A stretch of DNA of 64,000 bases from Siphonodentalium dalli (lineage: Eukaryota > Mollusca > Scaphopoda > Gadilida > Siphonodentaliidae), in contig CP136068.1 in NCBI GenBank assembly GCA_032622095.1, forward strand, positions 149,865,365 to 149,929,364, written 5' to 3'. The position numbers were made by a program, and so were the translations under genes. Positions 1 through 10,600 of the stretch are shown piece by piece (within the stretch, counting starts at the first letter, position 1; each line of letters starts with the position of its first letter). Under the pieces are notes generated by a model. The model saw only the letters and a program-made list of their open reading frames with translations. It ran no database searches and was not told where the DNA came from.

Positions 1-149
1 TCATTTTTTTTTAAATAAATGTTCTTACAATTTTTAGGACATAAAATAAAAAACATCCATTACCCTGCAGGGAGCCCCACACATATATAGAAGCATATAG
101 AAGAGTGTCGTCTGCTCATGTTTGTCTGGGGCTCTGTATGGGTGAAATT
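1..149. other. AT-rich edge, nothing recognised
   Basis: Contains T and A runs and a CCCTGCAGGG palindrome at about 63-73. No gene or repeat border was identified. Confidence 0.4.
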
Positions 150-280
150 ATAAAATTGTTAAAGAATACAAGAAAAAATTATTAAAATTGTAAATAATTG
201 TTAGGCCAATGCATTCTCTTATATATGCGAGGCGACCTATGGTCGACTCGCATATATAAGAGAATGCATTGGCACAGGGT
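150..280 (-). mobile_element. TTAA MITE family E, internal fragment with hairpin core
   Basis: Matches the inner part of family E (GTTAAAGAATA..., poly-A/T spacer) and carries the complete core hairpin from 205 to 274, whose arms contain CCAATGCATTCTCTTATATA and its complement. Both family ends are missing. Confidence 0.7.
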
Positions 281-369
281 AAAAAAATCCCGACTTACGA
301 CTGGATTTGATATGGCGGGTCACATATAACATGCAGATACATGTAGATACCACCACTCTCCTCATATTG

Positions 370-605
370 ACCAAGGCAGAAGTTGGTGATGTTCACCCAT
401 TAGTCACCTCGATAATGCATTTTATCTTCTGCAAAATGGGGGATATAAAACTTCCCAGAATGGAAAAAGTAACTAAAAACAACATTAATTTGAGACTATA
501 GATACTTCCCAGATGAGGCCTAAGCAAAATGAGGGTGAATTTGGTGATGCTAGCCTCTGGGAACCTCATTCTGCAAATGACAGACACACTATTTGCAGGC
601 TTGCA
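370..605 (+). mobile_element. Foldback family C, internally deleted
   Basis: Shares AGTTGGTGATGTTCACCC..., ACTTCCCAGA.GAGGCCTAAGC, and the terminal CTCATTCTGCAAATGACAGA with copies at 33078 and 45065. The outer left hairpin is missing. Confidence 0.65.
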
Positions 606-649
606 TGGAAATAAAAGAGTTAAACCGGAATTGAACTAAATTGTCTGTA

Positions 650-761
650 CAGTAATGCCCTAAATAATCGACTCCTTAACCACAACAGAGTTATGGGTAA
701 CTTTTCAGGATTTAGTCGGAAATATGGCTTGTTGCCATTCATCGGAAAGCTCTCCCCGAGA
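650..761 (+). mobile_element. Family B palindrome, left arm only
   Basis: Begins CAGTAATGCCCTAAATAATC and runs to the central CTCTCCCCGAG; the right arm is lost. Confidence 0.75.
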
Positions 762-834
762 AAGGGTTAGATAGGATAACTACTAACAAGTCCGTAGTCA
801 ATGTTCACATAAGAATTTCATCAGAGTTACAGTA

Positions 835-1047
835 CAGTAATGCTCTAAGTAATCAACCCCTTAACCACAGCAGAATTATGGGTAACTTTTCAGGATTTAG
901 TCGGAAATATGGCTTGTTGCCATTCATCGGAAAGCTCTCCCTGAGAGCTTTCCGATGAATGGCAACAAGCCATATTTCAGACTAAATCCTGAAAAGTTAC
1001 CCATAACTCTGCTGTGGTTAAGGAGTCGATTACTTAGGACATTACTG
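835..1047. mobile_element. Family B palindromic mariner-type MITE
   Basis: CAGTAATGCTCTAAGTAATC at the left, GACATTACTG at the right, arms of ~100 nt pairing almost fully around CTCTCCCTGAGAG. Left flank is TA. Confidence 0.85.
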
Positions 1048-1562
1048 CAGATATCTGAAGTCGATGAGAATGCTGGCTCTTTGATGATCTAACATCATGA
1101 ATTCCTTCTATGAATTGGGTCGGAGCCAGGTATTTATGAAGTAAAAAAACGCTATAAGTAACTATGTTTTCTGTCATTATAGAACGATGAACCCCATGGG
1201 CACCCATTGATGTAACATCATAAATGTGATGAATATATCAAATCAGGTTCAACCTCCATAATTCTGTGAATATTTATATCAAATCTGATGTATGATAAAT
1301 TATCAAATCAGGCTCTACCAATATTTCTGTGAATTATTTTCTCATATCAGACGTAGGTTTAATGATCAAATGAGGCTCAGCTATCATAACTCTGTGAATA
1401 ACTATCTCATATTAGACATATTGTAAGGGAGTGCATTTAATACCTCTAATAGTCCTACATAAAGCCAAACTGATGGAATTTTTGTTTCAGAAGTAAAGCC
1501 TATAACTATAAAATATGATTGATCGAACCTGAGGACCCACTCCGACATTGGATATTCTGATT
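1048..1562. repeat. Spacer with a degenerate ~66-bp tandem repeat
   Basis: Between about 1233 and 1425 three diverged units share TATCAAATCAGG(T/C)TC and ATAATTCTGTGAAT. The rest shows nothing recognisable. Confidence 0.4.
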
Positions 1563-1962
1563 TTAACCCTTTACCCAACAAACCGGCCAAAAACGGCCAA
1601 ATAAAGCTTCAACAGCCTAAAATATCTTCGGTCTGTCTCAATAGAACCATACAAATATGGATATCATTGGAACCGGCTCCTTGACCACATTGTGCTAGTT
1701 ACAGTTATGCCCTGTGCCAATGCATTCTCTTATATATGCGAGTCGACCATAGGTTGCCTCGCATATATAAGAGAATGCATTGGCCTAAAAAAAATCTGTT
1801 TTTAACACTTTTTACCATTTTTTCTTACATTCTTTAACAATTTTATAATTTTTAATGTGTTAAGCCAATGCATTCTCTTATATATGCGAGGCGACCTATG
1901 GTCGACTCGCATATATAAGAGAATGCATTGGCACAGGGCCGTTCTGTTGGGTAAAGGGTTAA
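1563..1962 (-). mobile_element. TTAA MITE family A, full length
   Basis: TTAA on both sides, ends CCCTTTACCCAACAAACCGG and its counterpart GTTCTGTTGGGTAAAGGG. Two copies of the core hairpin face each other around a TTTTTAACACTTTTTACC spacer. TTAA target and CCCTTT ends are piggyBac features. Confidence 0.85.
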
Positions 1963-2301
1963 AAAGACTCGGTTTTATTAGGTCTTGACTTTTAGCCTGT
2001 ATGATGTTGCTCTAAAACTCAACAGATAACCTATAAAAAGAGCAAATGACATTGGTAGAAAGAAATTTAGATTAGTTAATTGCATAGAGAGCTGAAAATC
2101 AACATTTTGACTAACTTGATGTAAAATGTGATAGGGGAAGTTGCCACAGTATTTTTGGTGCACTTGCAAGGATGCAGCTTAAATCAAATTATTTGAATGA
2201 CTGCATTTCCCCCTCATGTTATTTATCTCAAATGCAGGTAGTTGGGAGTTTATTCTGCTATTTATACCTGAGTAGTAACATAGATAGCCAGAGATCAAAT
2301 A

Positions 2302-2514
2302 CAGTAATGCCCTAAATAATGGACTCCTTAACCACAGCAGAATTATGGGTAACTTTTCAGGATTTAGTCGGAAATATGGCTTTTTGCCATTCATCGGAAA
2401 GCTCTCACTGAGAGCTTTCTGATGAATGGCAACAAGCCATATTTCCGACTAAATCCTGAAAAGTTACCCATAATTCTGCTGTGGTTAAGGAGTCCATTAT
2501 TTAAGACATTACTG
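2302..2514. mobile_element. Family B palindromic mariner-type MITE
   Basis: CAGTAATGCCCTAAATAATG to GACATTACTG, with TA directly on both sides (2300-2301 and 2515-2516). Confidence 0.88.
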
Positions 2515-2587
2515 TAGTTCCAACAGATAGAACAGGAGCATCACTAGTGCGTGGCCAAATACAATGCATGCCATGGTAATTTCAACA

Positions 2588-2880
2588 AAGGGCCATAATT
2601 CTGGTGAAAATTGGCAGCAGAACACAAATTTGAACTTGACCTGTAATTTGGGCTAGTAAACTCAAATAACAAATTTCATTCCATTCAGTTTACTAAAGTT
2701 ATCATCCGGAAAGGAAAATTGAGTGCAAAATCCAACAAAATGAGCCATAACTCTGGTGAAAATAGGCGGGTAACACCCAAATTCAAACGTGACCTGTATT
2801 TTGTGCTAGCAAACCCATATACCAAATTTCATTCCTTTCAGTTGAGACAGTTTAAAGTTATCATCCAGAAACCAAAAGAG
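2588..2880 (+). repeat. Two diverged units of a dispersed GCCATAACTCTG repeat
   Basis: Units starting near 2588 and 2737 share GCCATAA(T/C)TCTGGTGAAAAT and the ACCAAATTTCATTCC part, related to 59270-59560. Open frames here are chance results of the repeat. Confidence 0.55.
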
Positions 2881-2890
2881 AACGGACAGA

Positions 2891-4043
2891 TCAATAACAT
2901 AATACATGAACATCCTTTATTTTTTTTTAAACGGGCGTATAAAAACATATTGCACACTATAAACGTGACTGGTGGAGTTAAGATACAGACTGCTGGGCCT
3001 GGGTACAAACATTCTGCAGATCCACATACTTCAATGATAAATAATCGGGGAACTCTTTAGTATTGATAACATTGCTAGGTGTGCACAAACCAAGCTATCT
3101 GGAGGTAATAACTTTAGCATAATATCTCTCCAAATGTCTCGATTATTTCTTCAAGGACAAGAATGTTGCCAGAATTGATATGTGACTGCCAATGTCTATT
3201 AGTTATAAGGCAGCTGACTTACATCATGATGACTCATGATTCTAGTCGAGGAACAGGGTTTTCGCAAAATTTAAGGAAGCTCCAGTCATGGAAGCTTAAT
3301 AGTGACAATGACGTAATCTCACCTACTTTATCTCTGTGATGAAATTATTATGTGAACATTGACTATGGCCTTGATGTAGTTATCCTATTTAAAGACATAT
3401 TATGGACATGTTCGGGTGCGTGAAACTGATAAGTTAGTATTCAGGTGCTATGCAAACTGGAGGAGTGTAGCATTCCACTAACATCACTGAAAATCTCAAG
3501 CAAATCAACTGTACCACTCCATAGAAAACATTGTCTGAACTATGCTCAATTGTAAATATTTACTACTCGAATCGGGACGCTTCTATCGGCGATAAACTAA
3601 TGAAAATGATTTCGCCATCGGCAGAAACTGCATTTAATTAATATATATGAATGACGGTGTGTGTTGTCCAGTTAGATATAATATTTGTAAAAATAACTAC
3701 TTTGAACAAGATTATTCTCTATTTCTATCTGATCACCCTACCGGTGTGTTTCACATCGCTTTAAATACATTAGCTTTTAGGTAACTAATGTCAAAATACT
3801 ATAGAAAATGAATTGGATGTAATTACTATAGTTATCAAGTCACAACATGATCAGTGGACAGAAAACCTACTCCAACAACAGTACAATTGTAGATGTGATT
3901 AAAACAAAATATATAGTTTGGTTGTGTTTTATTGAAGAAATCGGCACTATCCAGTGTGTTTTATTAGGGTATGAAACATATGATCAAATGGCAATTGACC
4001 AATTGACAGCATTTAGTGTAAAATACATGAGCTATTTAAAATA
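2891..4043. other. Spacer with one dispersed repeat at 3395-3645
   Basis: 3395-3645 (AAAGACATATTATGGACATG to TGCATTTAATTAATATA) recurs at 36945-37200 and, inverted and diverged, near 41690-41890 and 49200-49330. Otherwise nothing recognised. Confidence 0.5.
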
Positions 4044-4270
4044 TTAACCCTTTCATGACTGGAGCTTCCTGAAATTATGCGAAAACCCTGTGCCAATGCA
4101 TTCTCTTATATATGCGACTCTCCCATAGGGAGCCTCACATACATAAGAGAACACATGTTCTAACAATATTCACCTTGACCTTAAGAGAGTGCATTCTCTT
4201 ATATAAGAGAATACACTGGCACAGGATTTTTAATGCTGCACCAGCACAGCTCCCGTCATGAAAGTGTTAA
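4044..4270 (+). mobile_element. TTAA MITE family F
   Basis: TTAACCCTTTCATGACTGGA at the left and TCATGAAAGTGTTAA at the right, with two decayed core hairpins (one with CTCCCATAGGGAG loop) and the GCTGCACCAGC block before the right end. Confidence 0.8.
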
Positions 4271-4535
4271 AAACATAATTAAAAGCTAACCGAGTAAAAT
4301 GTAACCTTGTCAGGACAACAGATGAAGTGTGATAAAAGTTATTTACACAAATTGCACTCGTAAAATCATGAAACTAAAAGCTTCATACAACAGCATGCAT
4401 TCTGGTAAATAGGTCCTCACAATCACGCAACATAAAACTGCATCCAAACTGTCTGTCAGACGCCATTTATTATCAATTATAGTGCTCAGCAATAGAGTTT
4501 ATCAATTATAGTACTCAGCAATTGAGTTTAGTTAT

Positions 4536-4618
4536 GACAGACTGGCCAAACTGCATCGATCAGACCCTGATATCTCTAGTTTTACTCTCCGATGAGTAGT
4601 TGTGGAGCCAAACTGCAT
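4536..4618 (+). repeat. Single copy of the 61-bp unit amplified at 12.7 kb
   Basis: One unit (ACTGCATCGATCAGACC...CTCCGATGAGTAGTTG) and the start of a second, followed by family G-like sequence (TTTCCTTCAAATGAATGAAA) just as the large array is. Confidence 0.7.
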
Positions 4619-4673
4619 TGAAGTTTTTATCTGAATATTTCCTTCAAATGAATGAAATCCTACATCCCTCCAT

Positions 4674-4923
4674 TCAACCCTTCCATGACTGGAGCTATCT
4701 GAAATGTTCTTATAACCCTGTGCAATTGCATTCACTTATATATGCAATTTTTCCTATAGGGAAACTCGCATATATAAGAGAATACATTGGCCTAACAATA
4801 TTTACCATGACAGCCGATGCATTCTATTTATAAGAGAATGCACTTGCTTACAAGGTCAAAGTAAATATTTTTAAGCCAATGAATTCTCTCATATATAAGA
4901 GAATGCATTGGAACAGGGTTATC
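4674..4923 (+). mobile_element. TTAA MITE family F, diverged
   Basis: CAACCCTTCCATGACTGGAG start, two core hairpins, TGACC...AAGGTCA spacer, ends at GGAACAGGGTTAT; the right terminus is eroded. Confidence 0.65.
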
Positions 4924-5306
4924 ATGTTGAAAATGCTATTTGGGAAGAGTTATTCATATTTTTTATATTTTTTTTTATGAAATACAAGGCTTCATGCAAA
5001 AGGAGCTAGGCCTCAATTTTTTTCTCGAATATAACATTCACTTATGAATGGCCCTAAAGTTACATGTATTATGAATGATGAATTCATTTAAATGCATCGT
5101 TCAGACACCTCTAAAACGAAGCTGTAATGATAATGTTTAAACATTTGTTATTCCTGAAATGGCAGTCAAACCCATAATTGCACAGAGCATCTCCATGGCA
5201 ACGTAGAACAAACATCTCCGCGACATGCAGGAATAGTTTTGGCACTATGCACCGTTCTCTCTGCAATCAGCACTCAAGACTAAATGTCTAAACAATCAAC
5301 TGTTTA
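4924..5306. other. Spacer, nothing recognised
   Basis: AT-rich, no coding frame of interest and no repeat shared with the rest of the window that I could see. Confidence 0.4.
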
Positions 5307-5466
5307 CAGTAATGCCCTAAGTAATAGACTCCTTAACCACAGCAGAATTATGGGTAACTTTTCAGGATTTCCGATGAATGGCAACAAGCCATATTTCCGA
5401 CTAAATCCTGAAAAATTACCCATAATTCTGCTGTGGTTACGGAGTCGATTATTTAGGGCATTACTG
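5307..5466. mobile_element. Family B palindrome with deleted centre
   Basis: Same ends and TA flanks (5305-5306, 5467-5468) as other copies, but the centre lacks the AAATATGGC...GAGAGC part of the left arm, giving 160 bp. Confidence 0.82.
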
Positions 5467-6281
5467 TACAACATCCACAATAAATTATGCTTTAAACTCA
5501 GAAATTCTTCGCTATCGTTTGTTTCCCTCATGATTAAACAATACTGATTTCAAATTCAACACTGAACTTGACTCTCTTATTCCAGTTGATGTTATATTTG
5601 AAACACTGTCGATTCATCTCCTTAAACTGAACCACTGACACGTCATCATTTTCCTGAAGAATGCTATTTTGGATAACGTTAACATTATATTACAGTAGAG
5701 AGTAATCAAGTCTCAACATACGGTTCTGGACATTTGCAGAATTCTTACAACATCTGCAAACTAAACAGATCCTCTGAAGTATCATACAACTTTTCCCGAA
5801 GCACTTTCTTGAAGTTTTTCAAAGTATGTATATTTTGCCATTTTCGTAACAAAGTTTTTGGCACGATTTCGTTATGAGAGATGATTCGATGTGGACAGTT
5901 CTACAATATGAAACATATCTGGGCCTTAGAGTCTGTAGATGACTATGAAGTATATACCGTAGATTAACGTGTTTCGCCTCGAATTCCGAGCATATTGTTA
6001 TCGTGAGACACATAACTCTGGGATTGAGGCTGAAGATATTGTGAAATAAGAACTTCAGAGGTTGAGGCTTATAATGCTGACCGCATATCTTGAAGACTAA
6101 GAATGATATGGCAGAACATGCATCTCCCGCGACTGAGAATAGATATGGAGAAACACATATGTTGCACTCTGAGACTAATTATATCGCTGGCTGAACACCT
6201 TATCTTGAAGACTGAGGATATTGAAACCGATGAACACATTTTGAGTATTGATGCTGATGAGCACAAACTGATTCTATTCCT
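5467..6281. other. Spacer, nothing recognised
   Basis: Holds only short frames on both strands around 6069-6285 in a loosely repetitive GACTGAGGATATTGA-rich stretch. Confidence 0.4.
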
Positions 6282-6656
6282 TTAACGCTTTACCCAACAG
6301 AACGGCCCTGTGCCAATGCATTCTCTGATATATGCGAGTCGACCATAGGTCGCCTTGCATATATAAGAGAATGCATTGGCTTAACACATTAAAAATTGTT
6401 AAAGAATGTAAGAAAAAATGGTAAAAAGTGTTAGGCCAATGTATTCTCTTATATATGCGAGGCGACCTATGGTCGACTCGCATATATAAGAGAATGCATT
6501 GGCACAGGGCATAACTGTAACCATCACAATGTGGTCAATGAGCCGATTCCAATGATATCCATATTTGTATGGTTTTATTGAGACAGACCCAAGATAATTT
6601 AGGCTGTTGCAGCTTTATTTGGCCGTGTTTGGCCGGTTTGTTGGGTATAGGGTTAT
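6282..6656 (+). mobile_element. TTAA MITE family A, full length
   Basis: TTAA at the left, TTAT at the right, both family ends (CTTTACCCAACAGAACGG and CCGGTTTGTTGGGTATAGGG) and two facing core hairpins. It lies just beyond the receptor gene's poly(A) site. Confidence 0.82.
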
Positions 6657-6889
6657 TATGAAGCATTCATCTCTAGGAACAGCATAACATAGGTATATTT
6701 TTTCATGATAATAATGCCCTGGATTTACCGCATTGTAGGACATTCCAGATATAATGGATGAATAATCACAGAGTCTACACTGTTAAGTCCAACATTCCAG
6801 TTTCACATCCTCGGTATATATCCGCACGGTTGTATCTCAAATTTACGTCAGAAATCATGGACGAAAAAATGTTGAGTCAGCCCTGTTAA

Positions 6890-7059
6890 GTCCAACATTC
6901 CAGGTGAGATTTTATTCGGGACGGACGACGATGAGTAGGTGAAGTAGAACTGCACCACGATGACTCGATCTGAAGACGCTATATGTACAAATGCTGAACT
7001 CTAAGGCCCAAATATAAGGCCTTTAAAGAAGGCCTAAAAACAAGTCATCAGAGTTCTTG
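6890..7059 (-). terminator. Probable 3' UTR with AATAAA polyadenylation signal
   Basis: On the minus strand AATAAA lies at 6916-6911, about 145 nt after the stop codon and the first such signal met. The 3' UTR would be short, and ends before the TTAA element at 6282-6656. The exact cleavage site is not known. Confidence 0.6.
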
Positions 7060-7670
7060 TTACACAGAGGTAGACTTATATGGCCCAGTTGGTTCACGCT
7101 GGCAGAATATAGCTATCACTATAGCGACTAGTCCGATGAGCAATACAGCACCAGCAACGGCTCCCACAATGATATATATCGTCCAAACACTGAACTCTCC
7201 TTCCTTTGCACTGTCTGGCTCATGCTCCACCTCGCCTGCTCGACTCGAGCCCTTATCACCTTTGACGCCGAAGTCATAGCCCGGATTATGACCATCGGAA
7301 TTATTAGCTTTAAGAATGGTACCACTTGGGTGGTCTCCATAATCATCCATGGATTTATTCGGCGGGTCGGTCGAGATTTCTCCATTTTCTGGAACCTCGT
7401 TTCTATAAATAACCTCGGAGTTATATCCATCTTTACCAAAATTTCCGAATCCTCCGAGATCATACGGATCGGGCGTGGTTCCGTACATATTATAGTCCGT
7501 ATAAACGTGAGAATCTATCTGCTCCTGTCGTTCTCTTTCTCTTTCTTTTTCTCTCTTCCTTTCACGATCCTTCTTCTTTTTGTTCTTATTCTTCTTCTTC
7601 TTGTCCTTTTTCTTCTTTTTATCCTTCTTCTTTTTGTCTTTTTTGTGTGTCTTTGGTTTATCTAAATCAA
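7060..7670 (-). CDS. Coding exon 7: charged linker, membrane helix, short tail and stop
   Basis: 611 nt, residues 320-522 plus stop, acceptor CTGATTTCAG. It begins VDLDKPK and then has a run of Lys with Asp/Asn (about 324-355), an Arg/Glu mixed part (about 355-370), and a ~105-residue Gly/Asp/Asn-rich linker. The membrane helix (481-508) is rich in Val/Ile/Ala with small-residue GAVAGAV spacing. The cytoplasmic tail is [14 protein letters not shown], far shorter than an FGFR kinase region; its last four residues fit a class I PDZ ligand. TAA stop at 7060-7062. Confidence 0.9.
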
Positions 7671-10600
7671 CTGAAATCAGACACATTGAAATGTTAATAG
7701 TAATAAAAGCCTTGAAATAGTATGTCTAAAAAAGTTAATCAAAATAATTTGTTCTTTCTTCAATAAACCAACCAGTCATTTCATTGAGTTACATAATACG
7801 AGACATATATTAATCCTTTCACACACTAAATACTAATTGACGCAGTTCCCTTAGGAAATGTTCACATAATAAATTCAACATCTGAACATTTTGACACAAT
7901 TTATAGAAATGAATGGTTCTGCACTTGTATCATCTTTACGTCTGTCTGTCATCTGCGCATATTACTTGAGCACCCCTCCAAATTAATAATAGACTATTCC
8001 AATAGATACTTTTATAACTGAGTGGGAGAATCCATTTAGTAAAGAAAATGTTATCTTCCATAAGACTGATGTTTTACTACCAAGCCTTGAAATAGTGTGT
8101 CTGAAATTTGCAGAATGAGGTCCCCAGAGGGTGAATAGGACCTCATTCTGCTTAGGCCTCATCTTCTGGACAGTATCTATAGTCTCAAATTAACATTGTT
8201 TTTTGTTACTTTACCCCTTGTGTTCAGTTTCTATATCCCCCTAATTTGCAGAAAATAAAATGCATAATTGAGGTGACTAATGGGGGGAACATCACCAACT
8301 TCAACTGGGAAACCTCTTAATCTGATCCTAGGTCTCCCAAAGCATTTGACGCCTCAGCAGAATGAGGTCCCCAGAGGGTAAATTTAGTGAAGCTAGGCCA
8401 CTTTGTGGGATAGCTTCACTAAATTTACCCTCTGGGGACCTCATTCTGCAAATGTCAGAAACACTATATCAAGGTTCGATAATAAAAGATCAATCTTATG
8501 GAAGATAACCTTTTCTTTACTAAATGGTATCTTCCACTCAGTTACAAAAGTATGTATTGGAATGGTCTATTATTCATTTGGAGGGGTGATCCGGTAATAT
8601 TAGCATGAAAGACAGACAAAAAGACAATACAAGTGCAGAACCATTTCTTTAATTGGTGAGAAATGTTCAGATGTTGAACTTATTATATGAACATTTCCTA
8701 AGGAAACTGCGTCAATAAGTAGTCAATAAGTATTTCATATAGAAAGGACTAGATTATGTCATCAATTACAGTAATGCTCTAATTAATCGACTCCTTAACC
8801 ACAACATAATTATGGTTAACTTTTCAGGATTTAGTCGGAAATATGGCTTGTTGCCATTCATCGGAAAGCTCTCGGCGAGAGCTTTCCGATGAATGGCAAC
8901 AAGCCATATTTCCGACTAAATCCTGAAAAGTTACCCATAATTCTACTGTGGTTAAGGAGTCGATTAATTAGAGCATTACTGTATTTAATTCAATGGAAAT
9001 GATTGGTTGGTTTATTGAAGAAATAACTACTGTTTCGATTAACCCTTTCAGTGCCAAGTCCGATTTTTGTATCAACCCATATTTCCTTGATCATTTTTCA
9101 AATTTATTGATTATAATGTGATACATTGAAGGAAAGAGCTCTAAGAGCTCTTTCCATCAATGTATCACATTATTATAATCAATAAATTTTTGAAAAATGA
9201 TCAAGGAAATATGGGTTGATACAAAAATCGGACTTGGCACTGAAAGGGTTAACCATATCTAGTTGTAGCTGAAAAAGTTTTAAGACAAATTCTATAACGC
9301 ATATATATCTTACAGTATAAATGTCTTTAACACTTTCATGACTGGAGCTTCCTGAAATTTTGCAAAAACCATGTGCCAATGTATTCTCTTATATATGCAA
9401 GTCTCCCATATATAAAAGAATACATTGAGAGAATACATTGGCCTTACAATATTACCTTGACCTTCTAAGCCAGTGCATTCTCTTATTTATTACACGCTTG
9501 TTCCTAGAAGTACAGTGTTATTGCTGTACGTTCCATACGCATCTCGTTGGCGTAAAATGACGTACATGGTGTTCGCCTCAACCACGAAACTGGAACTATT
9601 TAATAAAAGAATCATCACACATGACAAACACGCCCTGTATGAGCCTAAATAATTATTCTAATCATGTATTTTAATGCACGGATTCTAGGACGCGAAGCGT
9701 GTAATAAACACAGGACGACACGATGTGTAAATATGTTTGTCGATACGGCACTAGTGCTGTAGCGGAAGGATAGAACTCGAGGCGCAAGCGCCTCTCGTTC
9801 TATCCTTCCGCGACGTCACTCGTGCCGTATCGACAAACCCATTTACACATCGTGTCGTTCTGTGTATATATGCAAGGCTCCCTATGGGCGACTCACATAT
9901 ATAAGAGAATGCACTGGAACAGGATCCTTAATACGGCACCATGAAACCATGAAAGTGTTAAGTGTTATTTTTATAACTCATAAACTTAAAATGTAATCAT
10001 AGTATTAGTCAAAATCTAATTTAAAAATCTAAATGTAATTTAACACAATATGTGTGTAGGGAGATATATTGCAGTTGCATCACTCCTAATTCATCATTAT
10101 TCATCCTGTAAAAAAAATCGCAATGTGTCAATTATAAATTGGATATTCATAAACATCTGAATGGGGGGGGCAGATCTGTTAACCCTTTACCCAACAGAAC
10201 GGCCCTGTGCCAATGCATTCTCTTATATATGCGAGTCGACCATAGGTCGCCTCGCATATATAAGAGAATGCACTGGCTTACAAAATCAAGGAAAATATTG
10301 TTAGGCCAAAGCATTCTCATATATATGCAAGACTCGCATATATAAGAGAATGCATTGGCACAGGGTTTTCGCAAAATTTCAGGAAACTCCAGTCATGAAA
10401 GGCTTAACCCTTTCAGTGCCAAGTCCGATTTTTGTATCAACCCATATTTCCTTGATCATTTTTCAAATTTATTGATTATAATAATGTGATACATTGATGG
10501 AAAGAGCTCTTAGAGCTCTTTCCATCAATGTATCACATTATAATAATCAATAAATTTGAAACATTTATCTTAGAGCTCTTTCCATCAATGTATCACATTA

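Larger units (their letters stand above)
7735..9041. mobile_element. Large (1.3 kb) inverted-repeat element in intron 6, family C/G type
   Basis: Left arm (7735-8160) and right arm (8440-9041) pair over hundreds of bases, for example TCTTCAATAAACCAACCA with TGGTTGGTTTATTGAAGA and AAATGTTCA.AT.ATAA... on both sides. The middle is foldback family C (8095-8465). The right arm was later split by a family B palindrome. Confidence 0.75.
9327..9961 (+). mobile_element. TTAA MITE family F split by two foldback insertions
   Basis: Left end TTAACACTTTCATGACTGGA and right end CCATGAAAGTGTTAA belong to one element; the second core hairpin is interrupted between TCTTAT (9486) and ATATATGC (9866) by 379 bp of other sequence. 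The ~180 bp after it recur after the family F copy at 13437. Confidence 0.75.

Noticed and set aside
2719-3060. 113-codon plus-strand frame
   Set aside because: Falls in a dispersed repeat; no recognisable domain.
7222-7665. 147-codon plus-strand frame opposite exon 7
   Set aside because: Antisense shadow of the Lys-rich coding exon; Leu/Phe-rich with no family features.
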